Positions 11,727-22,386 of a stretch of DNA of 64,000 bases are shown piece by piece. The stretch's first letter is position 1. Each line of letters begins with the position of its first letter. The DNA lies in the NCBI GenBank assembly GCA_023627715.1, contig JAMAHW010000040.1, forward strand, positions 62,001 through 126,000, read 5' to 3'. The translations under genes were made by a program, and so were the position numbers. Source of the stretch: Periconia sp. R9002 (Eukaryota; Ascomycota; Dothideomycetes; Pleosporales; Periconiaceae). The notes below the pieces were generated by a model. The model ran no database searches. It saw nothing but the letters and a program-made list of their open reading frames with translations, and was not told the origin of the DNA.

Positions 11727-14700
11727 ATGTTCGCCAGATGTTGGTCACAAAACGACCATACTTTGGGTCCTCAGGTCATAGGATGCCGTGGAAATTTCGA
11801 TTTCACAATCTTCTTTGAGGAGATTGTGTTAATCATTGTTCCTGCGTCATTAGCCATTCTGTGCTTGCTGCAACGATTCCGACAATTGCGATCGCAGTCG
11901 GTAGTTGTGCACGCCGGGTCCATACTAGCAATAAAACCTGTATGTTACATTCAGTAACAAGCGACGAATCGACAACTCTTTCTGATTATTCATAGTGTGC
12001 TTGGGTGTGTCTCAGCGGCTTGCAGGTTGCTCAGCTGATACTCCGAGCACTTCCAGCAACCACTCGAACTTCGGCAAGTATACCAGCTGCAGTTTTAGAT
12101 CTCCTTGCAGCATTAGGCGGTACCATATTGTCTCCTATAGAACATCGCTATTCTATCAGACCATCCGCTGTTTTGTCAGCCTATTTGTTCATTACCACAA
12201 TTCTGGACATAGCAGTGACACGCACTCTCTGGCTTGCTTTGCCGAGCAATATCTTGCCTGGCATCTTTACAAGTCGCTTGATATTGAAGATCATGATACT
12301 TGTCTTAGAGTCGAGCAGTAAAACTGGGCTTTTGTATGCGAAGAATGAAAACACTGCCACCGAGGATACGGGAAGTATCTTTAGTCGGATTCTATTTTTA
12401 TGGCTCAACCCACTTCTTTGGAAAGGCAACCGACACGTCCTATCCCTAGAAGATTTGCCTAGAATCAGCAGCGGCCTTTCAGGAGCCGGGAAATTCCCCG
12501 AAACATGGAAACATGGTACATCACCCATTTGTTTTGTTTGTGGTTTTGGGGAAGCACCGAAAGCAGTACTGACATGTTTGTAGATGAGCGCAAAATGGAT
12601 CGTCACAGGCTTCTTCGAATCCTCGTCAAAGATCTTAGATGGCCTATTCTGGCGGGATTGATACCACGGCTGGGAGTGATAGGATTCAAGTATGTCCAGC
12701 CCTTCATGATCAGGCGAATGGTTCGCTGGCTAGATGAGCCTTTATCTCCATTTTCACAGAACGAGGGATATGGCCTCATCGCGGCTTTTGGTCTTGTTTT
12801 TATCGGATTGGCTGTAAGCAATCCCAAAAATCAATTTCGACGACTGGAAGATTGCTGACATGCATCTAAAGCTCTGCAATTCTCGGTATCAGCATCTATC
12901 TTATCGTTTGGTTGTGATGATCCGCACTCGAATGATCTCTGTCATCTACCAGAAAACATTTACTATGGATATACTTCAGGATGAAAATCGAGCTCCGATA
13001 ACACTGATGAGCACGGATGTGGAGCGCATATCCCATGGACTCGGCTTTGTCCACGATGTCTGGGGTTCAATCGTCGAAGTCGCAATCGCAATTTGGCTTC
13101 TTTGGCGAGAGCTTCACGTATACGCAGCGGCTACATTGATCATAGCATCTACATGCGTTGTTACCGCATTCGTAGTAGGCAAATTAACCGGTCGGCGTCA
13201 ACAGGCATGGATCGAAGCTGTGCAGAGACGTATTGCTGTCACTTCAAGTGCCCTCCCTCATCTCAAAAACATCAAATCATCGGGGATGGTGGAGACTGTT
13301 ACTTCTTTGTTGGAGAACCTCCGTCTCGACGAAGTAAAAGCATCCAAAAGGTGGCGACGGCTGACGGTCCTAATGGTAGCTGTGGGATTTTATAACAGCG
13401 CCTTGGCCCCTGTCATTTCCTTTACGTCTTATGTCTTGACTTCCCCAGATGCAAGAAGAGTTTTGAATCTAGACAAGGCGATGACTGTGCTTACCGTATT
13501 TGCGCTCTTCGGAGCTCCTCTCAACATGCTCTCAGAATCCGCAAGCGGCCTCTTCACCGGAATCGCTTGCATCGAGCGTATACGCCAGTTCCTTGTGTCG
13601 CCAGATCGCCCACAGAGAAAAGAAAGGCTTCAGCCTTATGAAACCGAGACAGAGGAGAATGGTGCCTTGACCTCGGAGAAGGACAGAGCTGTAATAGCAC
13701 TGACAGACGCTACCTTCGCCTGGAGCACAGAAAGTAACCCTAACATAAATGAACTGACTATGACAATTGAGAAAGCTACGGTAACAGTCTTTGTTGGACC
13801 CGTCGGCTGTGGCAAGTCCACAATTCTGTACGGTTTGCTGTCCGAGAATCATCTCCTGCAGGGACATATGTTCATCGGCCCATCTAGAATAGCATTCTGC
13901 AGCCAGACCCCTTGGGTTACAAACGCCACACTTCGGGAAAACATCATTGGCTGCACTCCTTTTGATGAAGCTCGCTACCAAGAGGTCATTAGATGCTGTG
14001 GCCTCATCCAAGACATTGCGAGCTTAAAGCATGGAGATCAAACCAAGCTCGGCAGCGGTGGAGCAGCCATCAGTGGCGGCCAGAAACAACGGGTGGTAAG
14101 GTTCCAAATGCAATTTCCTTTAGACTTTGCAGCTGCTGATTAATTCGCGTTCATCTTCAGGCACTTGCCCGAGCAGCGTTTTCCTCGGCGGAGATACTTG
14201 TGTTGGATGATGTACTTAGCGGTCTGGATTCGATTACAGCACAGCATGTATTGAATCATCTGCTTGGCCCAGACGGACTGTTGCGCCGTCAAAAGAGAAC
14301 AGTAGTTATTGCTACCTCCTCCAGTATGTCTCCTTTCAGCCGATTCACGATCAAAGAGAATTAATTTCCTAGGAAACTGCTTTGGTGTCGCAGACAGAAT
14401 CGTATGGCTCGATCGGACTGGCCACATCTCCAACAGAGAGACGGTGGTCGACTTGCCCGATTCGTCCACGTCTTCGGTGGTACTAAGTCCGTTTAAAAAT
14501 GAAGATCAGCAGCCCGCAGTAGCAGCCGGAGATTCTAGTTCAGACGAGCACCAGCCGACTGAGGTGGAAGCAGATCTGAAGCAGCGCAAGGGAGACTGGC
14601 GTGTGCTTCAGTATTATGTGCTGCACATGGGCTCGAAGGGTATGCTGATCTTTGTTCTTTTGATGATAGTTTTCACCTTCTTTTACGGATTCGCTCGTAA

Positions 14701-16624
14701 GTGCTGTCATCCCACCCCACACTCACAGAACCCAGCTGACGCCAAGTAGCTGTCTGGGTTGAAATGTGGGCCCAGTCCTCAGGGACGAGACTCAGTATGC
14801 ATGTCGGCATCTACTACATGATTGCAGCGTCCCAAATTCTATTCATTGGCATTGCAGCTGCGTAGGTTCAACCCTCAGATTGAGCTCCCAAGTCTCGCTA
14901 ATCTATTTAGATATCTTCTTCTTGTTCTTTTGCCCCGTGCCTCTGTAAACTTTCATCACGTTCTCCTTCAAACCACTACAAAGTATGTTGATTCATACTG
15001 GGTCGTGTCTGTCAAGAGTCTAATCATTTCCAGTGCACCGCTCAGCTTCCTCACGAGTGTTGACTTTGGAACCATCACAAATCGGTATGCTTATTGATCT
15101 GGCACTAGTTTTTTTGGTCATGGCTGAAATTTCTATTATAGATTCAGTCAGGATCTTCAACTAATCGACACCGAGCTCCCGGTCTCCCTATTCAACACAA
15201 TTATGGCACTCGCATACTGCATTCTACTACTTGTCATTATATGCGTTTCCGGTAGATATATCGCTGCAACTCTCCCGTTCCTTCTAGCGATTATGTTTTT
15301 CGTACAGCGCTCCTACTTACACTCCTCGCGCCAGATTCGCCTCCTCGATCTTTCAGCCAAGGCGCCGCTTTTCTCCCATTTTTCGGAGACTCTGGATGGG
15401 CTCATCACGCTCAGGGCACTTGGATGGCAAACACCCTACGAGGAGCGTCTTCAGGATCTACTTACCACATCGCAAAGGCCATTCTACGCGCTTTACTGCG
15501 TCCAGAGATGGCTGAATCTTGTTGTTGACCTGATCATTGCGGCAATAGCTATCATATTTTCGGGCATTGCAGTGGCGCTGCACGGAACACTCAGCACGGG
15601 CCTTGTGGGACTCTCGCTGATCAACATTATTACTTTCAACGGCAACATAAGGGTTTTGATATTTCAATACACCAATTTGGAGACGTCAACTGCCGCTGTA
15701 GCTAGGGTGAGAGCGTACGAGAAAATTACACCTTCCGAGGTTCGTCCAGAAGAGGAACAAGAAGTATCTCATGATTGGCCGCGGCAGGGAAGGATGGAGA
15801 TTATCCAGGCGTCGGCATCGTATTCGTAAGATCCTCGCTAACTCATTGCGGCGAAGCTCAATGCTTACCAAAGAACATAGCGATAATTCTCTCATCCTCA
15901 AAAATGTATCTCTTTCCATTCCAGCGGGAAGTAAAGTTGGCATATGTGGGCGGAGTGGCAGGTAGGTAGTACTTCAACCCGGTGCATATACCTGCTGACC
16001 CGAAACAGTGGTAAATCGTCGCTCTTTGCGGTTCTCCTTCGAATGCTCGACTTGGAATGTGGATCGGTGCTTATAGATGGTATATGTATAGCCGATGTGC
16101 CTCGATCCACTGTGCGGGCTCGTCTCAACGCCCTTCCCCAGGAACCCTATTTCCTACCGGATACCTCCATCAGGGCCTGTATTGACCCTTTCTCCCACCT
16201 TGAGGATGGCCAGATCAAAAGTATTCTAGAAGATATCCGGCTTTGGGAGCATCTTGGTGGTACTGACGCTGTGCTGGATTTGGTTGTTAGTGGAAGCCTC
16301 CTCTCTCATGGCCAACGACAGCTTCTCTCCCTCGGACGGGCCCTGGGGCGCCGCGCGTCTACTGGTAACATCCTACTGCTTGACGAGGCAACAAGCCAGT
16401 TAGATACCGATACAGAAGAGATTGTTTGTCAAGTGATTCGCCGATGTTTCTCGGATCACACCGTTATTTCCATTGCTCATCGTTTAGACACGATCACCGA
16501 CTACGATGTCATAGCGGTGCTTGATGAAGGAAAAGTGTTGGAGGTTGGTGCACCAAGCGACCTGTTGGCACAAACGTCGTCCGCCTTCAGACAGCTCTAC
16601 AATAGTCAAAGACGTGGTGATTAA
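11727..16624 (+). CDS. ABCC (MRP-type) multidrug transporter
   Basis: Full-length ATP-driven exporter, 1,430 residues in 12 exons: 11727-11939, 11996-12515, 12584-12813, 12872-14095, 14161-14323, 14373-14696, 14747-14861, 14911-14982, 15034-15084, 15142-15825, 15881-15961, 16009-16624. All joins keep frame. The order is an N-terminal TMD0, TMD1, NBD1 (Walker A GPVGCGKST, signature ISGGQKQR, Walker B ILVLDDVLSGLD), TMD2, then NBD2 (Walker A GRSGSGKSS, signature LLSHGQRQL, Walker B ILLLDEATSQLD). NBD1 has Asp instead of the catalytic Glu after Walker B, the usual ABCC asymmetry. Its expected location is plasma or vacuolar membrane. Next to an NRPS it is the obvious candidate for product export or self-protection; substrate unknown. 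Confidence 0.95.
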
Positions 16625-16754
16625 AGAATGTGATGAACGTATTGCTCATCGAAGACGAGGCCCCCATACTGAAACTTGTTGAAACTTGATGATTTGAATG
16701 AGCATAGGCAGCCTCTACACTAGGCACCCTTCACTATTGACTGCTATCACGACC

Positions 16755-17567
16755 CTATTGCAGGTTATAGCTAACGCGACTCACACCTTTCGACCGACTG
16801 ATCTTCTTCACCGTCGTCGCGCCACAGGACTTCGTGCTATCAACATGCGTTCCGCCACACGGATAGGTCTCCGCGCCGATGATTTTCACCACCCGGAATT
16901 TTTCGCCATCAGCTAAACCCATTGCCTGACGATCTGGTATAAGCCTCTCTAGGCCGTTGTCCTTGAAATCTTGCTCATCCCACCAGTCAATCTCCACAGG
17001 CAAATCCTTGTCGATGTATTCATTGAGTTTTTCCTGGATGCTACCCTTCCACTTGCCTTCAATCGAGCCGAGAAACTCACAGGAAGCAGAGTCAGGGAAG
17101 TGCGATGCCTTGGTCTCATCGAATCCATCGATCTTCGTTTCTAAAAGGTGGCGAACAGCTGCGCCTAGAACGTGTCCAGCGGTGTGGTAGCGAGAGTACA
17201 GAGTACGTTTTTCCACATCAAGAGTCTGGGTGACGTTTTGACCTGGCTGAAAAATTGCCGATGCATTGGTGAATCGGCCAAAATGCAGAACCTCGTCCTG
17301 TCTTGTGACGGCCGTGCGAACCATTTGGACGTCAAACTTTGCCCCAGATTCAGCCCCCATAGTACCCTGATCCGATGGTTGACCGCCGCCTTGAGGATGG
17401 AACACGGTAGCATCAGTGACTACAATATGGCCATCATCGTCACTGACTTGCTTGAAAAGGTTTCTGTCGGCTTCGTCGAGAGACGCAACAGCCTTGACAG
17501 CCGTGACGGCGACCTGGAGTGTGGAAAGGTGCATGTCCCGTTGGAATGCCAGGACCGTGCGTTGCAT
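16755..17567 (-). CDS. alaX-like: AlaX-type alanyl-tRNA editing hydrolase
   Basis: Single-exon protein of 270 residues related to the second additional domain of alanyl/threonyl-tRNA synthetases. Visible signatures are HPQGGGQPSD (residues 57-66), zinc-ligand pair H128/H132 in SRYHTAGHVLG, and C237/H241 in YPCGGTHV. Free-standing AlaX proteins hydrolyse mischarged Ser- or Gly-tRNA(Ala). There is no synthetase catalytic core. It is convergent with the ABC transporter (stop codons 130 bp apart) and divergent from nothing nearby. It may be an unrelated housekeeping gene inside the NRPS neighbourhood. Upstream ORF extension or a 5' intron cannot be excluded, but the ATG at 17567 gives a complete domain. 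Confidence 0.9.
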   Translation of the reverse strand: MQRTVLAFQRDMHLSTLQVAVTAVKAVASLDEADRNLFKQVSDDDGHIVVTDATVFHPQGGGQPSDQGTMGAESGAKFDVQMVRTAVTRQDEVLHFGRFTNASAIFQPGQNVTQTLDVEKRTLYSRYHTAGHVLGAAVRHLLETKIDGFDETKASHFPDSASCEFLGSIEGKWKGSIQEKLNEYIDKDLPVEIDWWDEQDFKDNGLERLIPDRQAMGLADGEKFRVVKIIGAETYPCGGTHVDSTKSCGATTVKKISRSKGVSRVSYNLQ

Positions 17568-18153
17568 GATGACAGACTTGATTGCGTATACGTAATCCTC
17601 GAGGTTCTGTTCTTGGAGGTTGGCTGATCAACCTATCGAAATGCAGAGTACGGAGCGAGACTTGATAAGTACCGCGTAGCGACGACTAAGAGTTGTAAAC
17701 ACAAGATTGTACTAATATTGGCAAGGGTGCAAGCGAGCAGTAGGAGTGCACTCTTACTTATACAAGGGCGGTAATGTAACGTACACGTGGGACATGGAAA
17801 GGTATTAGATTTTTACCGTTGTAGTCTTGGCGTACACTGATTGGCTGGTTATGCTTCTATAGCGGCCCACACGGCAGTCCCACATGTACCCGCCTTGCCG
17901 CCCCGACGTTTCCACTTCCTCCCTTCGGAATTAGCTTCGACATCAGCAACGGTGCTCCACAATCCTGCAGAAATGTCTAGGTACTGTACCTATGTACTTG
18001 TAATCCCACCCCTCCATCGGCTCATCGGATCCATCACCTGACAAAGCTCTCAAACTCGCTTGTTTAATTGATGCATTGTGTCTTAACATGTACGGAAGCG
18101 TAATTTGCATACACAGACGGTCCCCTTAGCCTTGGTCGAGCCTAGGTACTTAC
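17568..18153. other. Intergenic, AlaX gene to oxygenase 3' end
   Basis: About 585 bp, normal composition. It contains the AlaX promoter. A 66-codon frame at 17841-18041 has no recognisable feature. Confidence 0.5.
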
Positions 18154-19329
18154 TCATGACCATAGAACAAGAGTATCAGGTCGCGATGAGTTCTGTGGTA
18201 AGTATCCTACGAAGGAACTAACGGTGAAGCGAATGTCAGGCTTTGGATGGTCACGGGAGACGTCGCAAGCCTTGACTTCGTGGAAATTTCTATGTTACCG
18301 GTCAGGCAAAAAGCCAAGAGAGGGCGGGTCAGGTGTTTTTACCTTGGATTAAAAAAGGTCAAGTCGCCCGGCACTGCTTCCATGGCTTTGAATGGGTGCC
18401 CCTGGAGCATTTGAGGGTGATAGGAGTCTCTGGGGAACTCTTTCCGCCATGCGATATCGTCATCTGGGGCCAGCCATTGACGATCATATACAATAGTGTC
18501 TCCGCCTGGCACCTTATTAAGGAGAATATTCCAAGTCAATTGTGCGGCACATTCGCTAATATTCCAGCCTGCCGCTTCCTGGTACCAGAAAAATGAACTC
18601 AGCCCTAAATAACATCTGATAGACATGGGAGAGGTCAATCTTACATAAATCGCACAATCCGCGTGGACGCCAATTCCGCGATCAACGGCACGAAGAATGC
18701 CAGCAAAGTACTCTCTATCTCCCTCACTAGCAAGACGCACTGTCATTCCACTGACGGACTGGAGCCGAGCGATGACACGTTCGATGACGTCCACTCCAAC
18801 CTCCATCTTCCAGCGATCCTGCAGCGAACGAGCCTCACGAACGCTTTCGAAGTAGAGATTTTTGTCTGATGCCTCTTCAGTTAGCTACCGTGTGCTTGAG
18901 TAAAACTCTTTTATTCGGTTATTTACTCACTGCTAATGTGATCATACTGGGTGATGCCGGATATGCCGACTCTTGGCCATGTATTTTCAGTATCGTAGGC
19001 GCCCTGTTAAGTGATCCTTGGTTAAGCTGAAGGTCATGGATGATGATAATGTTGTCGGGCAAGCTCACCAATTTATGCGTGCGGACTACCTGCAGCATGC
19101 GTTCGCACTCATCTTGCGTTAGGAACTCCTTCACTCGAATGACAGGAGTTCTATTGGCGAAGACGTCAATAAGTGAACGAGCTGAAATGGGCTGATCTTC
19201 AAACGTCTTCCAGTTGGTCGGAACATTTTTCGCTGGGGAGGGACCAAACAGAGCGTTCGTGTCAAATTGCGTCTCGGCTTGGACCGAGGCCAGGTTGAAG
19301 AATGTCTGAGGTGCCGTAGAAGAAGCCAT
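18154..19329 (-). CDS. 2-oxoglutarate/Fe(II)-dependent oxygenase
   Basis: Predicted 336 residues in four exons: 19329-18931, 18884-18645, 18578-18343, 18289-18154. The iron-binding facial triad is complete: H and D in GVHADCAIY near the end of exon 2, and the distal His in NFHEVK at the start of exon 4. That last exon is not covered by any long single-frame ORF. The 66 bp intron 18644-18579 has no stop and is a multiple of three, so simple ORF callers would read through it; joining ADCAIY to EAAGWNIS restores the family pattern. The first acceptor could also be 8 bp further in. Members of this superfamily hydroxylate, desaturate or cyclise substrates, which would suit peptide tailoring beside an NRPS. 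Actual substrate unknown. Confidence 0.82.
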
Positions 19330-21733
19330 AATGTATCAGGCCGTCGAAGGAATGAAGCAGATGCTACAAGTATGTACCGTTGTGAAGGCTTGCAAGAGGA
19401 GTCTATCTTGGAGTGAAAGATCCTCGTTAGTGCAGTCACGCCGACTGACATGGTGAAACTTCTTCTTGCCCGAGTGCCGTCCCATGCCAACCTTGTAAGA
19501 TCATAGCGTTGGAACAATACAATTCCGGAATCTACTGTGCAGCTTGGTACTTTAACCGAGATGCATCATTTACATTACAAAGATCTGCCAGATTCGTATA
19601 ATTAGTACCGCAGTACTAAGGGCTATCCCTACACATACAAAATATCGAAAGATCTGCATGGGCTTGTGGTTCAGTAATGCGCCTGAATCAGCTTTGCTGC
19701 GTTTTTTAGGGAGCTGGCACTACCCCCAGTCGATCACGTCAAATAGAAGTTCATAATAATCCCGGGCTGCACCTGGCTGATGTCAAAATTCCTGGCATCC
19801 TAATGTCAACATTTGGCCCCTACCTATCGTCATCGCCCACGTTCCCCGAGCTGTAATAGTCTTTGTGCATGCGGCATGCCTCAAAGCGCACATGCAACAA
19901 AAGTCATCTCGTACTAGTATCGGCTTTCATACTTGACCATGGATCGAGTGGACCACTGTTTGGTCATTACTATATGTGGAATAACCCCCGCTACTCGGTG
20001 CTGCTTACAAGGGGGTGATGCGTATAGTTATCCCATTACGGTTTAGCGCGTAGGACTTCCCGATATCTGGGGAATTTGCAAGGAACTATGCACATGCTTT
20101 TCGATCCGGACATAATGCTTTACCTTGCATGTTTTTCCTCGATGCTCAATGAAGATCGACCTGTCTCTTCCCAGAAACGCAGACATCGGTTAAGCAAGTC
20201 TGAGTCTGTTACCATCGCGCTCTTCCACCAAGGAAGACTAGCTAAGTAAGGTTTCCCGACCCGTGCCCAAGCACTCCAAGCAACAATAGTTATATTTATT
20301 AGGTTTACTGCCTCACGTGCAGAGATCCCTAATGCAGGTCACCGCAAGAGTTCGGGTAATTTGGCCTTTTCAGTCAGAAAGGGACGTCAGCTCAAGACTT
20401 TTTGATATACTAATCTGACAAGTGAGATTATCGATCATTCAATTTTGACCTCTCTTACAGGCTATAGGCCCAGTCTAGTGCTGTAGGCAACCCACCTTCC
20501 TATCATGGTATCTTTCTTCTTGTGTAAGAGCTGCTAGCGAGCCAACAAGCCAAGCCCGTAAGCCGTTAATCCAAGAGCCGCAGTCTCTCCCCACCTCAGT
20601 CTACAGCCTAGGCTAGTTCTAATTCAAGGGTGTGTTTAATATACGAATCAAACCAGTGAGATCATTGACCGGTAAGCTTTTGTATCTCTAACAAATACCC
20701 TCTCTACCTCGACGGCCGCGCAATCCCTCAGGTGCCCTGAGGTCTGAGCGGTTGGCGTCATTCAAGCTCGCAAGCACGCCCTTAAGTCGGTGTGAATATG
20801 AATGAGCTTACTGTGTGCTCCTCTTGTTTATGTCTTCTCATCCAGTTAATGACGTGTTCAGAGTCACCAGACTCAGGACGACAAACTCCCGCATTCCGAT
20901 TTTGGTGTGTCATCAATTAACTTACGGCATGGCGTCAGCCGAATACACCTTGTGGAATCCCCAGACTTAGTCGCGGCTGCCCTGGTTGGAAGTGTCCTAC
21001 TTCCTCTAAATCTATACGCATGATACTTGTAACCTATAGCCTAGAATATCTCTTCATATAAAATTAAGAATTTCTAATTAGCTATTCATGTTACAGGAAA
21101 GTTAAATTTAATTATTTATGGTAGCTTTTTCCCATTATATACAAGTACACGATTCATAAAAAATTTTATTCATGATATTCTAAAATTCTAACTATTACAT
21201 ATTTATAAGTATTATGCACTTTTTATAGTAATAACTACCTAGGTTGCCTAGGCCTAATGCAAGAATGTGGTTAAAAAGTTGTTTTTATTAAATATTTATA
21301 ACTTACTAATACTGATATTCCAAAGACTTTAATCAGGTTACTACTTCAAGGATAAGTTACTTAACCTAACGCCTACGTAGGGCCTATGTAACCTCCACCC
21401 CTACCCGAGCTGGGGTCCGGGCGACCCCTACCTAACCCATACCTAAACCCTACCTACACCATACCTCAAGCTAATCACGCTATCGCATCGGATTACTACC
21501 AAGCAACTTCAATGCAGCCAACATCATAGGAGCAAAGCAACTCAATGTGAGGGGAATATGCTAATTGCAACGGGGTCACATTCGTTCCTTCCATATCATG
21601 TAGCTTGTCGCAGTCAATTGGCCAGATGTTGTCCTCTCCCATTTTTTTCGAAGCTTGTAAATTGATATATCATCTGAGGCTCGCTTTTCTGATATCAAAT
21701 ACACGTCAAACCAACCACTAACAAATCTACGAT
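19330..21733. other. Gene-free stretch with repeat relics
   Basis: About 2.4 kb without a supportable gene. It contains a 30 bp element at 19603-19632 that recurs at 32470-32499, a moderately degenerate zone around 20200-20800, a short A/T-rich block at 21040-21360 and a CCTA-rich block at 21370-21475. These look like remnants of transposable elements. Confidence 0.55.
19603..19632 (+). repeat. Dispersed 30 bp repeat, copy 1
   Basis: Starts TAGTACCGCAGTACTAAGGG and is identical over 30 bp to 32470-32499 on the same strand. Flanks on both sides then diverge. Confidence 0.85.
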
Positions 21734-22386
21734 ATGTCAATTCCTAGGTTTCCTGTCGCTGCTCGAAGTGTTTCCTCCCTCGCAGGGTCATGCTTAGCCA
21801 CTGCGAAACGACTCCCAGCCACTTCTTCATTCCACGTTCGCCCTCCCCCTCCCGTGCCTTCGTCTAAGAAAGCCTTTTTCCTCGTCATCCTTCCCGACAA
21901 ACCGGGTACTCTTAGCCGTCGCATGGAGCTTCGACAGTAAGAATATAGTCCGCCTCAATCAATCAATTATATGTATTTCTTCCAATGTTAATATACTCAA
22001 GGGACCATCTTAAGAATATCTATCCCAATGTGGAGGAGGGCAATTTGAAAATTGGTGGTATGTCGGTCAAAGTCCATGCTTTCAGCATTTTGTATAGTTG
22101 ACACAATGATTTCATCAGGTCCTCTATTGAACGAACTACCTGGGAACGATCATGCTACTCCAGATATCTATGGTAGTTGCGTTATCTGGTCAGCAGATAC
22201 AAAAGAAGAGGTTTTGGAAGTTTTGAGGAAGGATATATATGTGGAAAAAGGTGTCTGGGACATCGAGAAGGTGAGCTGCCAAATGATATCAACACGGATG
22301 CTTGACACGACATCTAACGGTAGGCCAAGGTCCAAATCTTCCCCTTCCGCCCAACATTCAGTCACCAATTTGATAATGGTGTTTGA
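21734..22386 (+). CDS. YciI-like (YCII-related domain) protein, probably mitochondrial
   Basis: Predicted 155 residues from exons 21734-21936, 22002-22057, 22119-22270 and 22330-22386; phases agree at each join. The N-terminal 40 residues are rich in Arg, Ser and Ala with no acidic residue, like a mitochondrial presequence. From AFFLVILPDKPGTLSRRMELRQ (quoted in part) onward the protein has the YCII ferredoxin-like fold pattern: an N-terminal strand, a helix beginning with Arg/His, then IGGPLLNE, and a final strand before VEKGVWDIEKVQIFPF. YciI family proteins are small and mostly of unknown function; some are dehydrochlorinase-like enzymes. The last 19-codon exon is inferred from phase and the conserved ending. 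Confidence 0.78.

Noticed and set aside
21370..21475. Possible interstitial telomere repeat
   Set aside because: Units resemble CCCTAA but are irregular and mixed with unrelated sequence; there is no exact tandem TTAGGG/CCCTAA array.
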